40,647 nucleotides of DNA from Gammaproteobacteria bacterium (GTDB taxonomy: Bacteria; Pseudomonadota; Gammaproteobacteria; SZUA-152): assembly GCA_029882975.1 (NCBI GenBank), contig JAOUJW010000044.1, forward strand, positions 1 to 40,647, given 5' to 3'. The position numbers were made by a program, and so were the translations under genes. The notes beneath the pieces are model-generated. The model saw only the letters and a list, made by a program, of their open reading frames with translations, made no database searches and was not told the origin of the DNA. This document shows, piece after piece, positions 6,827 to 15,619 of this stretch (position 1 is its first letter; every line of letters begins with the position of its first letter).

Positions 6827-7608
6827 GTCAGCAAATACTAGAAACACAGCATAGATACAGCGGGTCCGGTTTAACTCACTGCACGGGTGCTACCTTGTTG
6901 TCGAGTGTGTTATTACTCGGTACGTTGCTACAAGGCTGCGGTACGGCAGGCACCAGGCAGGCCGAATCACCAAAGAACGAAGTGGCGGTGTTACGCTATG
7001 AGGTTCGAGAGCCTGGGCGGGATAAGGCGTATGTGAGCGAGATTTTGGTAAGCAAAACCCGAATGGTGATGTGGGAGCCGGGAAATGCCAAGGATTTCCT
7101 TATGTTTGACCGGCAAAGCCAAACCATTTACAGCGTGACATCGGATGACCAGACGGTGTTTGTCATAAAAGCCAAACCCGTGGCAGGGGAGCCGCCCATG
7201 GCACTGGAAAATGTGGAAGTCTCTCAGCCCAGTTCCGCCATGCCAAAAATACAAAATATGCCGGCCACCCACTATCGCTACGATGTCAATGGTAAACATT
7301 GCTACGATGTGGTGAGTTTACCTGAGAATTTTTTGCCTGACGTACGACAGGCGTTGGTAGAATACCGTACCGTGTTGGCAGGGGAACACGCAGCCGGTCT
7401 CGCAAACTCACCTAAAGATCAGTTGCAGGCCTGTGATTTGTCGATCAATATTTTTCATCCGGTCAAGCATTTACAGCACGGTGTTCCCATCCGGGAATGG
7501 GATCGCAAGGGCAAGCAGCGATTTATGGTGGATTTCCGTGAAAAATGGTTGGCCGATATGAGCCGCTTTGATCTGCCGCAGGGCTATCAACACTATTCGA
7601 TCTATTAA
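6823..7608 (+). CDS. Putative lipoprotein, function unknown
   Basis: The start codon overlaps the stop of the DUF455 gene (ATGA), so the two are translationally linked. A hydrophobic segment (SSVLLLGTLLQGC) ends in a lipobox with Cys39, which predicts an acylated envelope protein. The residues before the hydrophobic core are unusually many (about 23), so a later start is possible. The mature part is about 220 residues with beta-rich character (TRMVMWEPGNAKDFLMFDR, then DQTVFVIKAKP). I do not recognise a family. The gene ends convergently 23 bp from lpxH. Envelope location suggests it may not share the cytoplasmic job of its upstream neighbour. Confidence 0.75.
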   Translation: MSQQILETQHRYSGSGLTHCTGATLLSSVLLLGTLLQGCGTAGTRQAESPKNEVAVLRYEVREPGRDKAYVSEILVSKTRMVMWEPGNAKDFLMFDRQSQTIYSVTSDDQTVFVIKAKPVAGEPPMALENVEVSQPSSAMPKIQNMPATHYRYDVNGKHCYDVVSLPENFLPDVRQALVEYRTVLAGEHAAGLANSPKDQLQACDLSINIFHPVKHLQHGVPIREWDRKGKQRFMVDFREKWLADMSRFDLPQGYQHYSIY

Positions 7609-7631
7609 AATCCTATTCGATTCGGCTGACA

Positions 7632-8357
7632 TCAAGCCGACATGGGGACAGTCAGTAGTTCGCAGCCTAACTCATTACAGCGTAATACGCTGCCCTGGTG
7701 GTACCAGTCGCCCAGGACGATGCGTTGTACGGTTTTTGATTCGATGTGGAAACTGTGCACGCCAGGGCGATGGGTATGGCCATGGATGAGACGTGTAGCT
7801 TGGTATTGTTGCATGGTTTGCTTCACACAGTGTTGATTGACGTCCATAATGTCTTCGGTTTTATAGCGGTTCGCTTCGCTGCTTTGTTGACGCAACGATC
7901 CCGCGATTTGCAATCGTTCCTCCACCGTTTTGGATAACAACATGCGTTGAGTGTTGGGATCGCGAAACTGTTGCCGTAGTTTCATATATTCCACATCATC
8001 TATGCACATGGAATCCCCGTGCATTAACAATGTGGTTTCTCCCCAAAGCTGAATGACACTGGGGTCGTCGATAAGACGGCAGCCGCTGAGCTTTTCAAAC
8101 TGAGAACCCAGGAGAAAGTCCCGGTTACCGTGCATGACGTCTACCGGACAGAGTGCACTGAATTGATTTAATGCCTGTAAGACTTTCTCCAAACCGGGTT
8201 CGATATAGTCATCGCCGATCCAGTACTCAAACAAGTCCCCTAATATGTACAGATGTTCTGTGTGTGCTGCCTGGTCCTGCAGAAACCGGCAAAACAAGTC
8301 GATCGTACCGGCTTGCTTGGCAGTCAAATGCAGATCGGAAATAAACAGAGTCGTCAT
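7632..8357 (-). CDS. lpxH: UDP-2,3-diacylglucosamine diphosphatase
   Basis: LpxH cleaves UDP-2,3-diacylglucosamine to lipid X and UMP in lipid A synthesis, at the cytoplasmic side of the inner membrane. The 241-residue protein has all metallophosphatase motifs: D8 and H10 (SDLHL), D41 (GDLFEYW), N78 (HGNRDF), H113 (MHGD) and the C-terminal IHGHTHRP pair. The start is fixed by SDLHL only seven residues in. No Shine-Dalgarno is visible before it. Instead a terminator-like hairpin ends seven bases upstream. The gene is the last of the leftward ppiA-ppiB-lpxH row, the ppiB-lpxH neighbourhood known from E. coli and Pseudomonas. Confidence 0.95.
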   Translation of the reverse strand: MTTLFISDLHLTAKQAGTIDLFCRFLQDQAAHTEHLYILGDLFEYWIGDDYIEPGLEKVLQALNQFSALCPVDVMHGNRDFLLGSQFEKLSGCRLIDDPSVIQLWGETTLLMHGDSMCIDDVEYMKLRQQFRDPNTQRMLLSKTVEERLQIAGSLRQQSSEANRYKTEDIMDVNQHCVKQTMQQYQATRLIHGHTHRPGVHSFHIESKTVQRIVLGDWYHQGSVLRCNELGCELLTVPMSA

Positions 8358-8360
8358 GTC

Positions 8361-8387
8361 AAAAGGGGCAGATTATTTGCCTGCCCC
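8361..8387 (-). terminator. Terminator-like hairpin directly upstream of lpxH
   Basis: Read leftwards, GGGGCA (8387-8382 complement) and TGCCCC form a six-bp GC-rich stem with an 11-nt loop, then TTTT, then the lpxH start codon. This could end ppiB transcription, attenuate read-through, or act on lpxH translation. The U-run is short, so strength is uncertain. Confidence 0.5.
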
Positions 8388-8428
8388 AGGTAGTGAGTCG
8401 TGGGAATGGGCAATCTCGTTAACTACTG

Positions 8429-8920
8429 TTAGAGCATTTCCGCTTTTTCTATAACGATATCATCTACCGGTACGTCCTGATGGCCCATTTTGCTGGTGGT
8501 AGACTGGCCTTTGATGTTGTTGACGACATCCATACCATCCACTACTTTACCAAACACGCAATAGCCCCAGCCGTGCGTATCCTCAGAGGTGAAATTGAGG
8601 AAGTCATTTTTGGCTACATTAATAAAAAATTGAGAGCTGGCGGAATGGGGGTCGTTAGTGCGCGCCATGGCGATGGTACCTACTTCGTTAGTCAGGCCAT
8701 TGTTTGCTTCGTTTTTGATGGGGTCATGGGTAGCCTTAGGTTGCATGCCCGCTTCCATGCCACCTCCCTGAATCATAAAACCGTCGATGACTCGGTGAAA
8801 CAGCGTGCCATCGTAAAATCCTTCACTGACATAGCGCTCAAAATTCTTCGCGGTTACGGGCGCTTTGTCGTGGTCCACTTCAATGTCGATGTTTCCAAAG
8901 TTGGTTTGTAGTCTAATCAT
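8429..8920 (-). CDS. ppiB: Cytoplasmic peptidyl-prolyl isomerase B (cyclophilin)
   Basis: A 163-residue cyclophilin without signal peptide, so it should act in the cytoplasm. The start at 8920 ([15 protein letters not shown]) has AGGA six bases upstream and matches the family. The frame remains open further upstream, but that extension overlaps ppiA and looks non-coding. Conserved motifs are [14 protein letters not shown] (catalytic Arg region) and [10 protein letters not shown]. As in E. coli PpiB, an aromatic position of human cyclophilin is replaced, here near [11 protein letters not shown]. It follows ppiA by 20 bp and precedes lpxH by 71 bp. Confidence 0.94.
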   Translation of the reverse strand: MIRLQTNFGNIDIEVDHDKAPVTAKNFERYVSEGFYDGTLFHRVIDGFMIQGGGMEAGMQPKATHDPIKNEANNGLTNEVGTIAMARTNDPHSASSQFFINVAKNDFLNFTSEDTHGWGYCVFGKVVDGMDVVNNIKGQSTTSKMGHQDVPVDDIVIEKAEML

Positions 8921-8940
8921 GAGTCGTCCTGTCAAAATGT

Positions 8941-9546
8941 TTATGGTTTTGCCGCGGGTTCGTCCGCCAGAATAGTGGCATTCAGAATGACTACCGGCGT
9001 ATTGGGCACGTCTCGGAAAGGGCCTTGCATGCCTGTGGGGGTTTTTCGGATACGGTCTACCACATCCATACCGGATGCTACTCGACCGAATACGGTATAT
9101 CCCCAACCACGAATACTCTCAGAACGATAGTTTAAAAATTCGTTGTTTACCACATTAATAAAAAACTGAGCGGTGGCAGAATGGGGTTGATTGGTGCGAG
9201 CCATGGCAACGGTGCCGCGTTCGTTTTTAAGGCCATTATTAGCTTCGTTACGAATCGGGTTATGGGTGGGTTTTTGTTGCATGTCTTCGGTAAAACCGCC
9301 ACCCTGAACCATAAAGCCATCAATCACCCTGTGGAAAATAGTGCCATTGTAAAACCCATTTTTCACATAGGCCAAAAAGTTTTGAACCGTCATGGGTGCC
9401 CGGGTGGCATTGAGTTCCAGAACAATATTACCCATGGAGGTTTCCAGCTGAACTTTATACAGTTTATCAGCGGCCAATGCGGTGGTGCTGATGATACTGA
9501 AACACAACAGAGCCAGACCTGCAGCGGAGGTTTTCAAAGTTTTCAT
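8941..9546 (-). CDS. ppiA: Periplasmic peptidyl-prolyl isomerase A (cyclophilin)
   Basis: A 201-residue cyclophilin with a clear signal peptide ([18 protein letters not shown], cleavage after TALA), so it is exported. The body is parallel to Ppi[35 protein letters not shown]. The start at 9546 is chosen because the signal peptide begins there and GGGGAA lies upstream; the open frame upstream of it is not needed. It is the first gene of the ppiA-ppiB pair. The two proteins are clearly paralogous, which suggests tandem duplication with gain or loss of the signal peptide. Confidence 0.93.
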   Translation of the reverse strand: MKTLKTSAAGLALLCFSIISTTALAADKLYKVQLETSMGNIVLELNATRAPMTVQNFLAYVKNGFYNGTIFHRVIDGFMVQGGGFTEDMQQKPTHNPIRNEANNGLKNERGTVAMARTNQPHSATAQFFINVVNNEFLNYRSESIRGWGYTVFGRVASGMDVVDRIRKTPTGMQGPFRDVPNTPVVILNATILADEPAAKP

Positions 9547-9847
9547 GTTCAGGGTTCCCCAAAAAATTGAACGTGGGGCAATAATACACTTTTTCCCCGG
9601 TGGGTCACAGTGGAAGTCCATGATTTTGTCTGGCTTTTCACGTCACCTAATTAATCGATGGGTGAGTCGGTATGGGAATGGAGTTGTTAACATCCAGGCA
9701 ATGTAGCAATTGAAAATTGCAGTTATTATTAATGCCATTCACGGAATTAATCGGAGCTTCCCTAGGGTTTTCTCCCGGTAAATTTGTTACTATTCGCGAA
9801 AAATGAACTCATTATTTAACGACCAATCAAAAGGCTATAAGCGGACC
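9547..9847. other. Intergenic region between divergent ppiA and cysS
   Basis: About 300 bp without a credible gene. It must contain the promoters of ppiA (leftward; a TATTAT box at 9583-9588 on the minus strand is a candidate -10) and cysS (rightward). A small perfect hairpin, GCAATT-GAA-AATTGC, is at 9706-9720. No T-box-like leader or RNA gene is recognisable. Confidence 0.45.
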
Positions 9848-11263
9848 ATGTTGCACATCTATAACAATTTGAGCAAACAGAAAGAACCCTTTACTCCCAT
9901 TGATCCGCAACGGGTGCGCATGTATGTGTGCGGTATGACCGTGTACGATTTGTGCCATGTGGGACATGCTCGTGCATTGGTGGTGTTCGACTTGGTGTAT
10001 CGCTATTTGTGCCGCCTCTATGGTGCGGATCATGTGTCCTACGTTCGCAATATTACCGATATTGATGACAAGATCATCAAGCGTGCCGCTGAAAACGGCG
10101 AGCCGGTCGATCAGTTAACTCAGCGCTATATCGAGGAAATGGACCGGGATGCGGATGCCTTGCGGGTTTTGCGACCCAATGAGGAGCCGCGAGCCACCCA
10201 CTATATGGACCAGATCATCGCCATGATTAAGGTGCTGGAACAAAAAGGCTTTGCTTATGCTGCAGCCAATGGCGATGTGTATTACTCGGTAAGCAAATTT
10301 GCCCACTACGGTCAGTTGTCGGGGAGGCAATTACAGGATTTACGCGCTGGGGAGCGTGTGGATGTGGATGAAGCCAAGGTCGATGCCCTGGATTTTGTCT
10401 TATGGAAAAGTGCCAAACCCGGTGAACCCAGTTGGGAGTCACCTTGGGGGTCAGGCCGTCCCGGTTGGCATATCGAATGCTCTGCCATGTCGACCCAGTG
10501 CCTGGGGGACCATTTCGATATTCACGGCGGTGGTTTGGATTTACAGTTTCCCCATCATGAAAATGAAATCGCCCAGAGTGAGGCGGCCACCGGTCGAAAG
10601 TTTGCCAACGTCTGGATGCACAATGGCCATGTGCGCGTGGATAACGAAAAAATGTCCAAGTCATTGGGTAACTTTTTCACTATCCGTGAAGTATTGCAGC
10701 AATACGATGCGGAAGTGATGCGATTTTTTATTCTCAATAGTCATTACCGCAGTCCTTTGAATTATTCCGATCAACATTTGGATCAGGCCAAGGAATCCTT
10801 GCGAACCCTGTATCAGACCTTGCGAGGCATCAGTCCGGAAGGGAGCATGAAGAGGGTGCAGGGAATGGACATTGCAACGGAAAGCCCATACGCACAGCGC
10901 TTTTACGCCGCCTTGGACGACGATTTCAATACGCCTAAGGCTTTTTCCGTTCTATTCGATTTGTCTCGAGAGCTTAATCGGGTGCGCGAAACGGACACGC
11001 AGCAGGCCAAAGCTCTGGGTGGAGAATTATTGGCCCTAGGGGGGTTGTTGGGTTTATTGCAGCAAGACCCGGAGCAGTATCTTCAAGGCGGGGAACATGC
11101 CGGAGGCCTGGACAACGAAGCGGTGGATCAGTTAATTCAGCACCGAAATGAAGCCAGGGCTACCAAAAACTGGGCCGAATCCGACCGCATCCGTGACTTG
11201 CTGGCAGCCGACGGCATCGTTTTGGAAGACGCAGCGGAGGGCACTCGCTGGCGCCGCGAGTAG
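9848..11263 (+). CDS. cysS: Cysteinyl-tRNA synthetase
   Basis: The enzyme charges tRNA-Cys with cysteine in the cytoplasm. The 471-residue product shows class I signatures: C28 as the first zinc ligand (YVCGMTVYD), HVGH at residues 37-40, GWHIECSAM and HHENE for further zinc ligands, and KMSKSLGN. Length is normal. I start at ATG 9848 ([15 protein letters not shown]) because the family begins here; an ATG 45 bp upstream in the same frame would add 15 unconserved residues. It is divergent from the ppiA-ppiB-lpxH row and convergent with folD, as in Pseudomonas. Confidence 0.97.
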   Translation: MLHIYNNLSKQKEPFTPIDPQRVRMYVCGMTVYDLCHVGHARALVVFDLVYRYLCRLYGADHVSYVRNITDIDDKIIKRAAENGEPVDQLTQRYIEEMDRDADALRVLRPNEEPRATHYMDQIIAMIKVLEQKGFAYAAANGDVYYSVSKFAHYGQLSGRQLQDLRAGERVDVDEAKVDALDFVLWKSAKPGEPSWESPWGSGRPGWHIECSAMSTQCLGDHFDIHGGGLDLQFPHHENEIAQSEAATGRKFANVWMHNGHVRVDNEKMSKSLGNFFTIREVLQQYDAEVMRFFILNSHYRSPLNYSDQHLDQAKESLRTLYQTLRGISPEGSMKRVQGMDIATESPYAQRFYAALDDDFNTPKAFSVLFDLSRELNRVRETDTQQAKALGGELLALGGLLGLLQQDPEQYLQGGEHAGGLDNEAVDQLIQHRNEARATKNWAESDRIRDLLAADGIVLEDAAEGTRWRRE

Positions 11264-11405
11264 ATTCTACCAACGGTTCATGCTGCGAGATGGGCTGTTG
11301 GGACGGTTGGAGGACGTTGCACTCATCCAACCTACAATCGAGCCAATAGCAGTGGGCGAAAGGTGGAGTTTGCTTATGATCGGCGTCACCGCACCCGCAG
11401 CCACC

Positions 11406-12269
11406 TTATCTTATAGTCGGGTGTTGCTGTTCTGCCGCTTCCAGAGTGTTCTGTAACAGCGTAGCCACAGTCATAGGACCCACGCCACCGGGCACCGGGG
11501 TAATCCAAGCCGCTTTTTGGCTGGCGGCCTGAAAATCCAGATCACCCACCAGTTTGCCTTCGGCGTTGCGGTTGGTGCCCACGTCGATGACGATAGCGCC
11601 TTCCTTAATCCAGTCGGCATCGACAATGCCCGGTTTGCCCACGGCCACCACCAATATTTCGGCTCGACGAACGTGTTGTTCCAAATTTTTGGTGAAGCGG
11701 TGACAAGTCGTGACGGTACAACCGGCCAACAAAAGCTCCAGAGACATGGGTCGACCAACAATATTGGAAGCGCCCACCACCACCGCTTCTGCACCTTTGA
11801 AGTTTACCCCCGTGTGTTCCAGCAGGGTGATAATTCCTTTGGGGGTGCAGGGTCTGAGAATGGGTTGGCGTAAGGCCAGGCTGCCCACATTGTAGGGGTG
11901 GAAGCCGTCCACATCCTTATGGGCATCAATGCTGGCGATTATGGAACCAGAATCAATATGCTCCGGTAAGGGAAGTTGGACCAATATACCATCCACGTCG
12001 GGATTCCGGTTTAATTGATCCACCAGATTCAATAATGTTTCCTGACTGGTTCCTTCCGGCAAGTCATAGGCCAGAGAATGAAACCCTGCCTCCTCACAAG
12101 CCCGGCGTTTGCTGCCTACATAGACCTGGGAGGCGGGATCCGCTCCCACCAGTACGACGGCTAATCCGGGCGGGCGCAAGCCTTGGGTTTGGCGTTGCTG
12201 AACTTCTGCCCGGATCTGATTTCGAATCTCTTGGGCAATGGCTTTGCCGTCAATGATGTTTGCGCTCAT
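11406..12269 (-). CDS. folD: Bifunctional methylenetetrahydrofolate dehydrogenase / cyclohydrolase
   Basis: FolD converts 5,10-methylene-THF to 10-formyl-THF, feeding purine and formyl-Met synthesis. The 287-residue protein has Y50 and K54 of the active site ([10 protein letters not shown]), the substrate motif [11 protein letters not shown], the NADP-binding segment [16 protein letters not shown] and the terminal [15 protein letters not shown]. Length is normal. It is transcribed leftwards towards cysS; the 142 bp between the two convergent stops show no clear terminator hairpin. Confidence 0.97.
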   Translation of the reverse strand: MSANIIDGKAIAQEIRNQIRAEVQQRQTQGLRPPGLAVVLVGADPASQVYVGSKRRACEEAGFHSLAYDLPEGTSQETLLNLVDQLNRNPDVDGILVQLPLPEHIDSGSIIASIDAHKDVDGFHPYNVGSLALRQPILRPCTPKGIITLLEHTGVNFKGAEAVVVGASNIVGRPMSLELLLAGCTVTTCHRFTKNLEQHVRRAEILVVAVGKPGIVDADWIKEGAIVIDVGTNRNAEGKLVGDLDFQAASQKAAWITPVPGGVGPMTVATLLQNTLEAAEQQHPTIR

Positions 12270-12468
12270 GAAAAGTTGCTTCGGTGGTCAGTTTAGGAGT
12301 GCACATTATAAACCTTGGTTTTGTCGAAACAAGGATTTAGCTCAAATTCCGCAAGGTGAATCGGGGGATTCAGGTAATGGCTTATTTTTACTTGATAATT
12401 GCTCGCAACATCCGTAATATTCGCCACTCGTTGGCGGATTGACCATAGCGCATTCCCTATGGGGAAGT

Positions 12469-12474
12469 TATAAT
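12469..12474 (+). promoter_or_regulatory. Probable -10 box of the tRNA cluster
   Basis: A perfect TATAAT followed by a GC-rich discriminator ends eight bases before tRNA-Pro. TTGACC lies at 12439-12444 but the 24-bp gap is too long, so the -35 element is unclear. A short hairpin (CGCCA-CTCGT-TGGCG) is at about 12422-12436. Confidence 0.5.
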
Positions 12475-12482
12475 TGCCGCAC

Positions 12483-12559
12483 CGGGGTATAGCGCAGTCT
12501 GGTAGCGCGCCTGCTTTGGGAGCAGGATGTCGGGAGTTCGAATCTCTCTACCCCGACCA
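12483..12559 (+). tRNA. tRNA-Pro (anticodon UGG)
   Basis: A 77-nt cloverleaf with acceptor CGGGGTA pairing TACCCCG, anticodon loop CTTTGGGA with TGG, a TTCGAAT T-loop and encoded CCA. First of four tRNAs ahead of a shared terminator. Confidence 0.97.
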
Positions 12560-12617
12560 AATTACTGCTAAAGTGCCACCTAAAATCGGTATGCACTGAT
12601 GTATAAAGGTAACCCTT

Positions 12618-12694
12618 GCGCCCGTAGCTCATCTGGATAGAGCATCGGCCTTCTAAGCCGAGGGTAGCAGGTTCGAGTCCTGCCGGGCGTACCA
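12618..12694 (+). tRNA. tRNA-Arg (anticodon UCU)
   Basis: A 77-nt cloverleaf with acceptor GCGCCCG pairing CGGGCGT (one G-U pair), anticodon TCT in CTTCTAA, T-loop GTTCGAGTC and encoded CCA. It reads AGA/AGG codons. Confidence 0.97.
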
Positions 12695-12836
12695 AATAAG
12701 AGACCGGTGGGATAGATATTAGAACCGGTTGGTCAGTTTGGCCGGAGGCCAATTGGCCTTGTTGAAAGTTCGTTAACAATGTTAATTTGTTAATGCTGGT
12801 TTATTAACACTATTTTTTAACAATATAAAGTTAATG

Positions 12837-12912
12837 GTGGGCGTAGCTCAGTTGGTAGAGTCCCGGATTGTGATTCCGGTTGTCGTGGGTTCGAGCCCCA
12901 TCGTCCACCCCA
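12837..12912 (+). tRNA. tRNA-His (anticodon GUG)
   Basis: Acceptor GTGGGCG pairs CGTCCAC, anticodon GTG, T-loop GTTCGAGCC and encoded CCA. Base 12836 is G opposite C73, the extra G-1 pair that marks histidine tRNAs. Confidence 0.97.
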
Positions 12913-12951
12913 TTTTATGACGAGTGGCACAGGCCTGTGTAACCCGTTCTT

Positions 12952-13027
<76 letters not shown>

Positions 13028-13118
13028 TGCGTCAGCAGTCGAATTCCTCGAATTCGATTGAAGTAAATCGCTTTGATAACCAACAGTGCCACCTGTTTGT
13101 GTGACTACAAAGCACCAC

Positions 13119-13147
13119 AAAAGCCCGACTCATGGGCTTTTTTTATT
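13119..13147 (+). terminator. Rho-independent terminator of the Pro-Arg-His-Lys tRNA cluster
   Basis: AAAAGCCC and GGGCTTTT form an eight-bp stem with a seven-base loop (GACTCAT), followed by a T-rich run. It separates the four tRNAs from tRNA-Leu. Confidence 0.88.
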
Positions 13148-13166
13148 TTTTGTTCTGTTCGGCTGT

Positions 13167-13172
13167 TATACA
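13167..13172 (+). promoter_or_regulatory. Candidate -10 box for tRNA-Leu
   Basis: TATACA lies 12 bases before tRNA-Leu and just after the preceding terminator, so the gene needs its own promoter. The -35 element is not clear in the T-rich terminator tail. Confidence 0.4.
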
Positions 13173-13184
13173 ATGGCCGATTCG

Positions 13185-13269
<85 letters not shown>

Positions 13270-13277
13270 TATTATTA

Positions 13278-13439
13278 GAACCTATCTCAAAATTAAGATG
13301 CGTTTAGACGAGGGCTCACAGCGCAGGCTGGAGAGTGTTCCTAAAAACAAAGTTTACTCGCGATTTGTCGTTTTTACGTGGTTTTTGAGAATGGCAATAA
13401 CGAAGTATGTATGTAAAAAATTGATTTTGAGATAGGTTC
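13278..13439. mobile_element. MITE-like element, 162 bp, with terminal inverted repeats and TA flanks
   Basis: The ends are inverted repeats: GAACCTATCTCAAAAT is perfect for 16 bp and extends to 19 with one mismatch. Both ends are flanked by TA (13276-13277 and 13440-13441), as for TA-targeting elements such as IS630 or some IS5 relatives. The interior is too short for a transposase and no coding frame is visible. It is therefore either a non-autonomous element or a collapsed insertion sequence. It ends 35 bp before the tig start and may influence tig transcription. Confidence 0.7.
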
Positions 13440-13474
13440 TAGAATCCCACATTTGAGTACTATGGAGATAAACC

Positions 13475-14755
13475 ATGCAAGTTTCTGTTGAGACAACCTC
13501 TGGTCTGGAGCGTCGAATGACGGTAGAGATTCCCAAGGCGGATATCGATCAGGAGGTGCAAAAGCGATTAAAGTCCTTGGCTGGGAAAGCCCGGTTGTCT
13601 GGATTTCGACCAGGTAAAGTACCCTTCAGCGTGATTCAAAAACGTTATGGTGGCCAAGTACAGCAGGAAGTCATTGGTGATGTCATGCAATCCAGTTTTT
13701 ATGAAGCGCTGACTCAAGAGAAACTGATTCCGGCAGGACGCCCTCAAATTGAACCAACGGAACAATCCGAAGAAAGCGATTTGCAATACATCGCAACTTT
13801 TGAAGTTTTACCCGAAATCTCCGTATCGGTAGACAGCATTGCAGTAGAAGAACCTCAGGTGGAAATATCCGATGAAGATATCGATAAAATGATCGAGGTG
13901 ATTCGAAAACAGCAAAATGAATGGGAACCGGTGGAGCGTGAAGCCCAAGATGGCGATCAGGTTACCATCGACTTTACCGGCAAGATCGATGGTGAGGTCT
14001 TTCCAGGCGGTAGCGGCGAAGGAATGTCGGTGGTTATCGGTTCAGGGCGGATGATTAAAGGATTCGAAGAGGGTTTGGCGGGATGCAAAACCGATGAACA
14101 GAAAACCCTGTCGCTGCAATTTCCAGAGCAATACCATGCCGCCGATCTGGCTGGAAAGCCGGTGGAATTTGATATCACCGTGAAGAAAGTGGAACAAGCT
14201 GTGCTACCTGAAATAAATGATGAATTTGCAGCCAAAATGGGTGTCACAGAAGGTGGGTTGGTGGTGTTTCGCGAACAGGTCAAGGCGAATATGCAGCGGG
14301 AACTGGATCAGAATAAGCGCAGTAAACTCAAGCAACAGGTAATGGACGGCCTATACGAACACAATAAATTCGATGTCCCCAAGGTTATGGTGGAGAACGA
14401 AATCCAAGCTTTAATGCAACAAGCCGGACAACAAGCGCCGGGAATGGAGCTAAAAAGTGAAAACTTTGAAGAACAAGCTAGACGCCGGGTCGCAATCGGT
14501 CTAATTTTATCTGAGGTTGTTAAACAACATAATATCAAAGTGTCACCCACGAAAGTTCGGGAAATGGTTGAAAATTTAGCCGCAGGCTACGAAATGCCGG
14601 ATGAAGTCGTAAAATATTACTATAGTAATAAAGAGAGACTGCAAGAAGTTGAGAATTTCGCCTTGGAAGACGAAATTGTGAATTGGGTCATGTCACAAGC
14701 TAAAGTGTCTCCCAAATCCAGCAGTTTTGACGAATTTATGAATCCCGGCAGGTAA
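13475..14755 (+). CDS. tig: Trigger factor, ribosome-associated chaperone
   Basis: Trigger factor binds the ribosome exit tunnel and shields nascent chains. The 426-residue protein has the three usual parts: an N-terminal ribosome-binding domain with SGFRPGKVPFSVIQKRYG (residues 43-60, containing the FRxGxxP signature), an FKBP-type PPIase domain at about 150-240 (GDQVTIDFTGKIDGEVF) and an alpha-helical C-terminal chaperone domain. GGAGA lies six bases upstream of ATG. The upstream region is the MITE-like element, so its promoter context may differ from relatives. clpP follows after 72 bp. Confidence 0.97.
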   Translation: MQVSVETTSGLERRMTVEIPKADIDQEVQKRLKSLAGKARLSGFRPGKVPFSVIQKRYGGQVQQEVIGDVMQSSFYEALTQEKLIPAGRPQIEPTEQSEESDLQYIATFEVLPEISVSVDSIAVEEPQVEISDEDIDKMIEVIRKQQNEWEPVEREAQDGDQVTIDFTGKIDGEVFPGGSGEGMSVVIGSGRMIKGFEEGLAGCKTDEQKTLSLQFPEQYHAADLAGKPVEFDITVKKVEQAVLPEINDEFAAKMGVTEGGLVVFREQVKANMQRELDQNKRSKLKQQVMDGLYEHNKFDVPKVMVENEIQALMQQAGQQAPGMELKSENFEEQARRRVAIGLILSEVVKQHNIKVSPTKVREMVENLAAGYEMPDEVVKYYYSNKERLQEVENFALEDEIVNWVMSQAKVSPKSSSFDEFMNPGR

Positions 14756-14827
14756 AAAAGCCTGTTTCGGGTCGCAGTCGTGGGTATTTGTTAATTAATT
14801 GTAACTAAGGGAAAGGATTTTACACCT

Positions 14828-15460
14828 ATGAACAATGGCCAATTCAATACGACGGTCGGATTAAACTTAATACCCATGGTTGTGGAGCAATCCGCCCGCG
14901 GTGAGCGTTCCTACGACATATATTCCCGCCTGCTGAAAGAGCGAGTGGTTTTTCTGGTGGGGCCCGTGGATGATCACACGGCCAATATTATTGTGGCGCA
15001 GCTGTTATTTCTGGAATCGGAAAACCCGGATAAAGATATTAGTTTTTATATTAACTCCCCCGGTGGGTCCGTAACCGCTGGGTTGTCTATCTATGACACA
15101 ATGCAATTTATCAATTGTGATGTAAGTACCATGTGTATTGGTCAGGCTGCGAGCATGGGAGCTTTGTTGTTAACCGGCGGTACTAAAGGTAAACGCTTTT
15201 GCTTGCCACACTCACGTATGATGATTCATCAACCGCTGGGTGGGGTACAAGGGCAAGCCACGGATATTGAAATTCATGCCCGGGAAATCCTCAAAGTCAG
15301 AGATCGTCTGAATCAGATCATGTCACATCATACCGGCAAACCCATTGATAAGATTTCCGTCGACACAGACCGGGATAACTTCATGAGTGGGCAGGAATCG
15401 GTTGAGTACGGTTTAATTGACAAAGTATTACACACTCGGGAGACCATGGGCTCAGAGTGA
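14828..15460 (+). CDS. clpP: ATP-dependent Clp protease proteolytic subunit
   Basis: ClpP forms the tetradecameric serine protease chamber used by ClpX. In this 210-residue protein the catalytic triad is S109 ([11 protein letters not shown]), H134 (MMIHQPLGG) and D183 (DTDRDNFM). The N-terminus [19 protein letters not shown] shows the usual processing and axial-loop region. It lies between tig and clpX, as in most gammaproteobacteria. A GGGAAAGGA sequence lies about 10 bases before the ATG. Confidence 0.97.
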   Translation: MNNGQFNTTVGLNLIPMVVEQSARGERSYDIYSRLLKERVVFLVGPVDDHTANIIVAQLLFLESENPDKDISFYINSPGGSVTAGLSIYDTMQFINCDVSTMCIGQAASMGALLLTGGTKGKRFCLPHSRMMIHQPLGGVQGQATDIEIHAREILKVRDRLNQIMSHHTGKPIDKISVDTDRDNFMSGQESVEYGLIDKVLHTRETMGSE

Positions 15461-15619
15461 CGTTTGTAACTTATTGAATTAAAAAGGGAAGAAAAATCGC
15501 AGTTGCTATCCGAGCGCGTTTACAGTTAAAGTAAAGCTCGTTGTTAGACGATAACATTTTTAACTTCGCTGGGGGTACTGAGGGGTGTCCCTGCAATTTC
15601 TAAGTTTAAGAGGTCGGGT

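Noticed and set aside
8921-9106. N-terminal extension of ppiB into ppiA
   Set aside because: The extra 62 codons are Arg/His/Ser-rich, overlap the ppiA coding end and precede a well-supported start with AGGA.
12468-12779. Leftward 103-codon frame across tRNA-Pro and tRNA-Arg
   Set aside because: It is the complement of two tRNAs. Phrases such as GLEPATLG and FELPTSCSQS are well-known false translations of tRNA genes.
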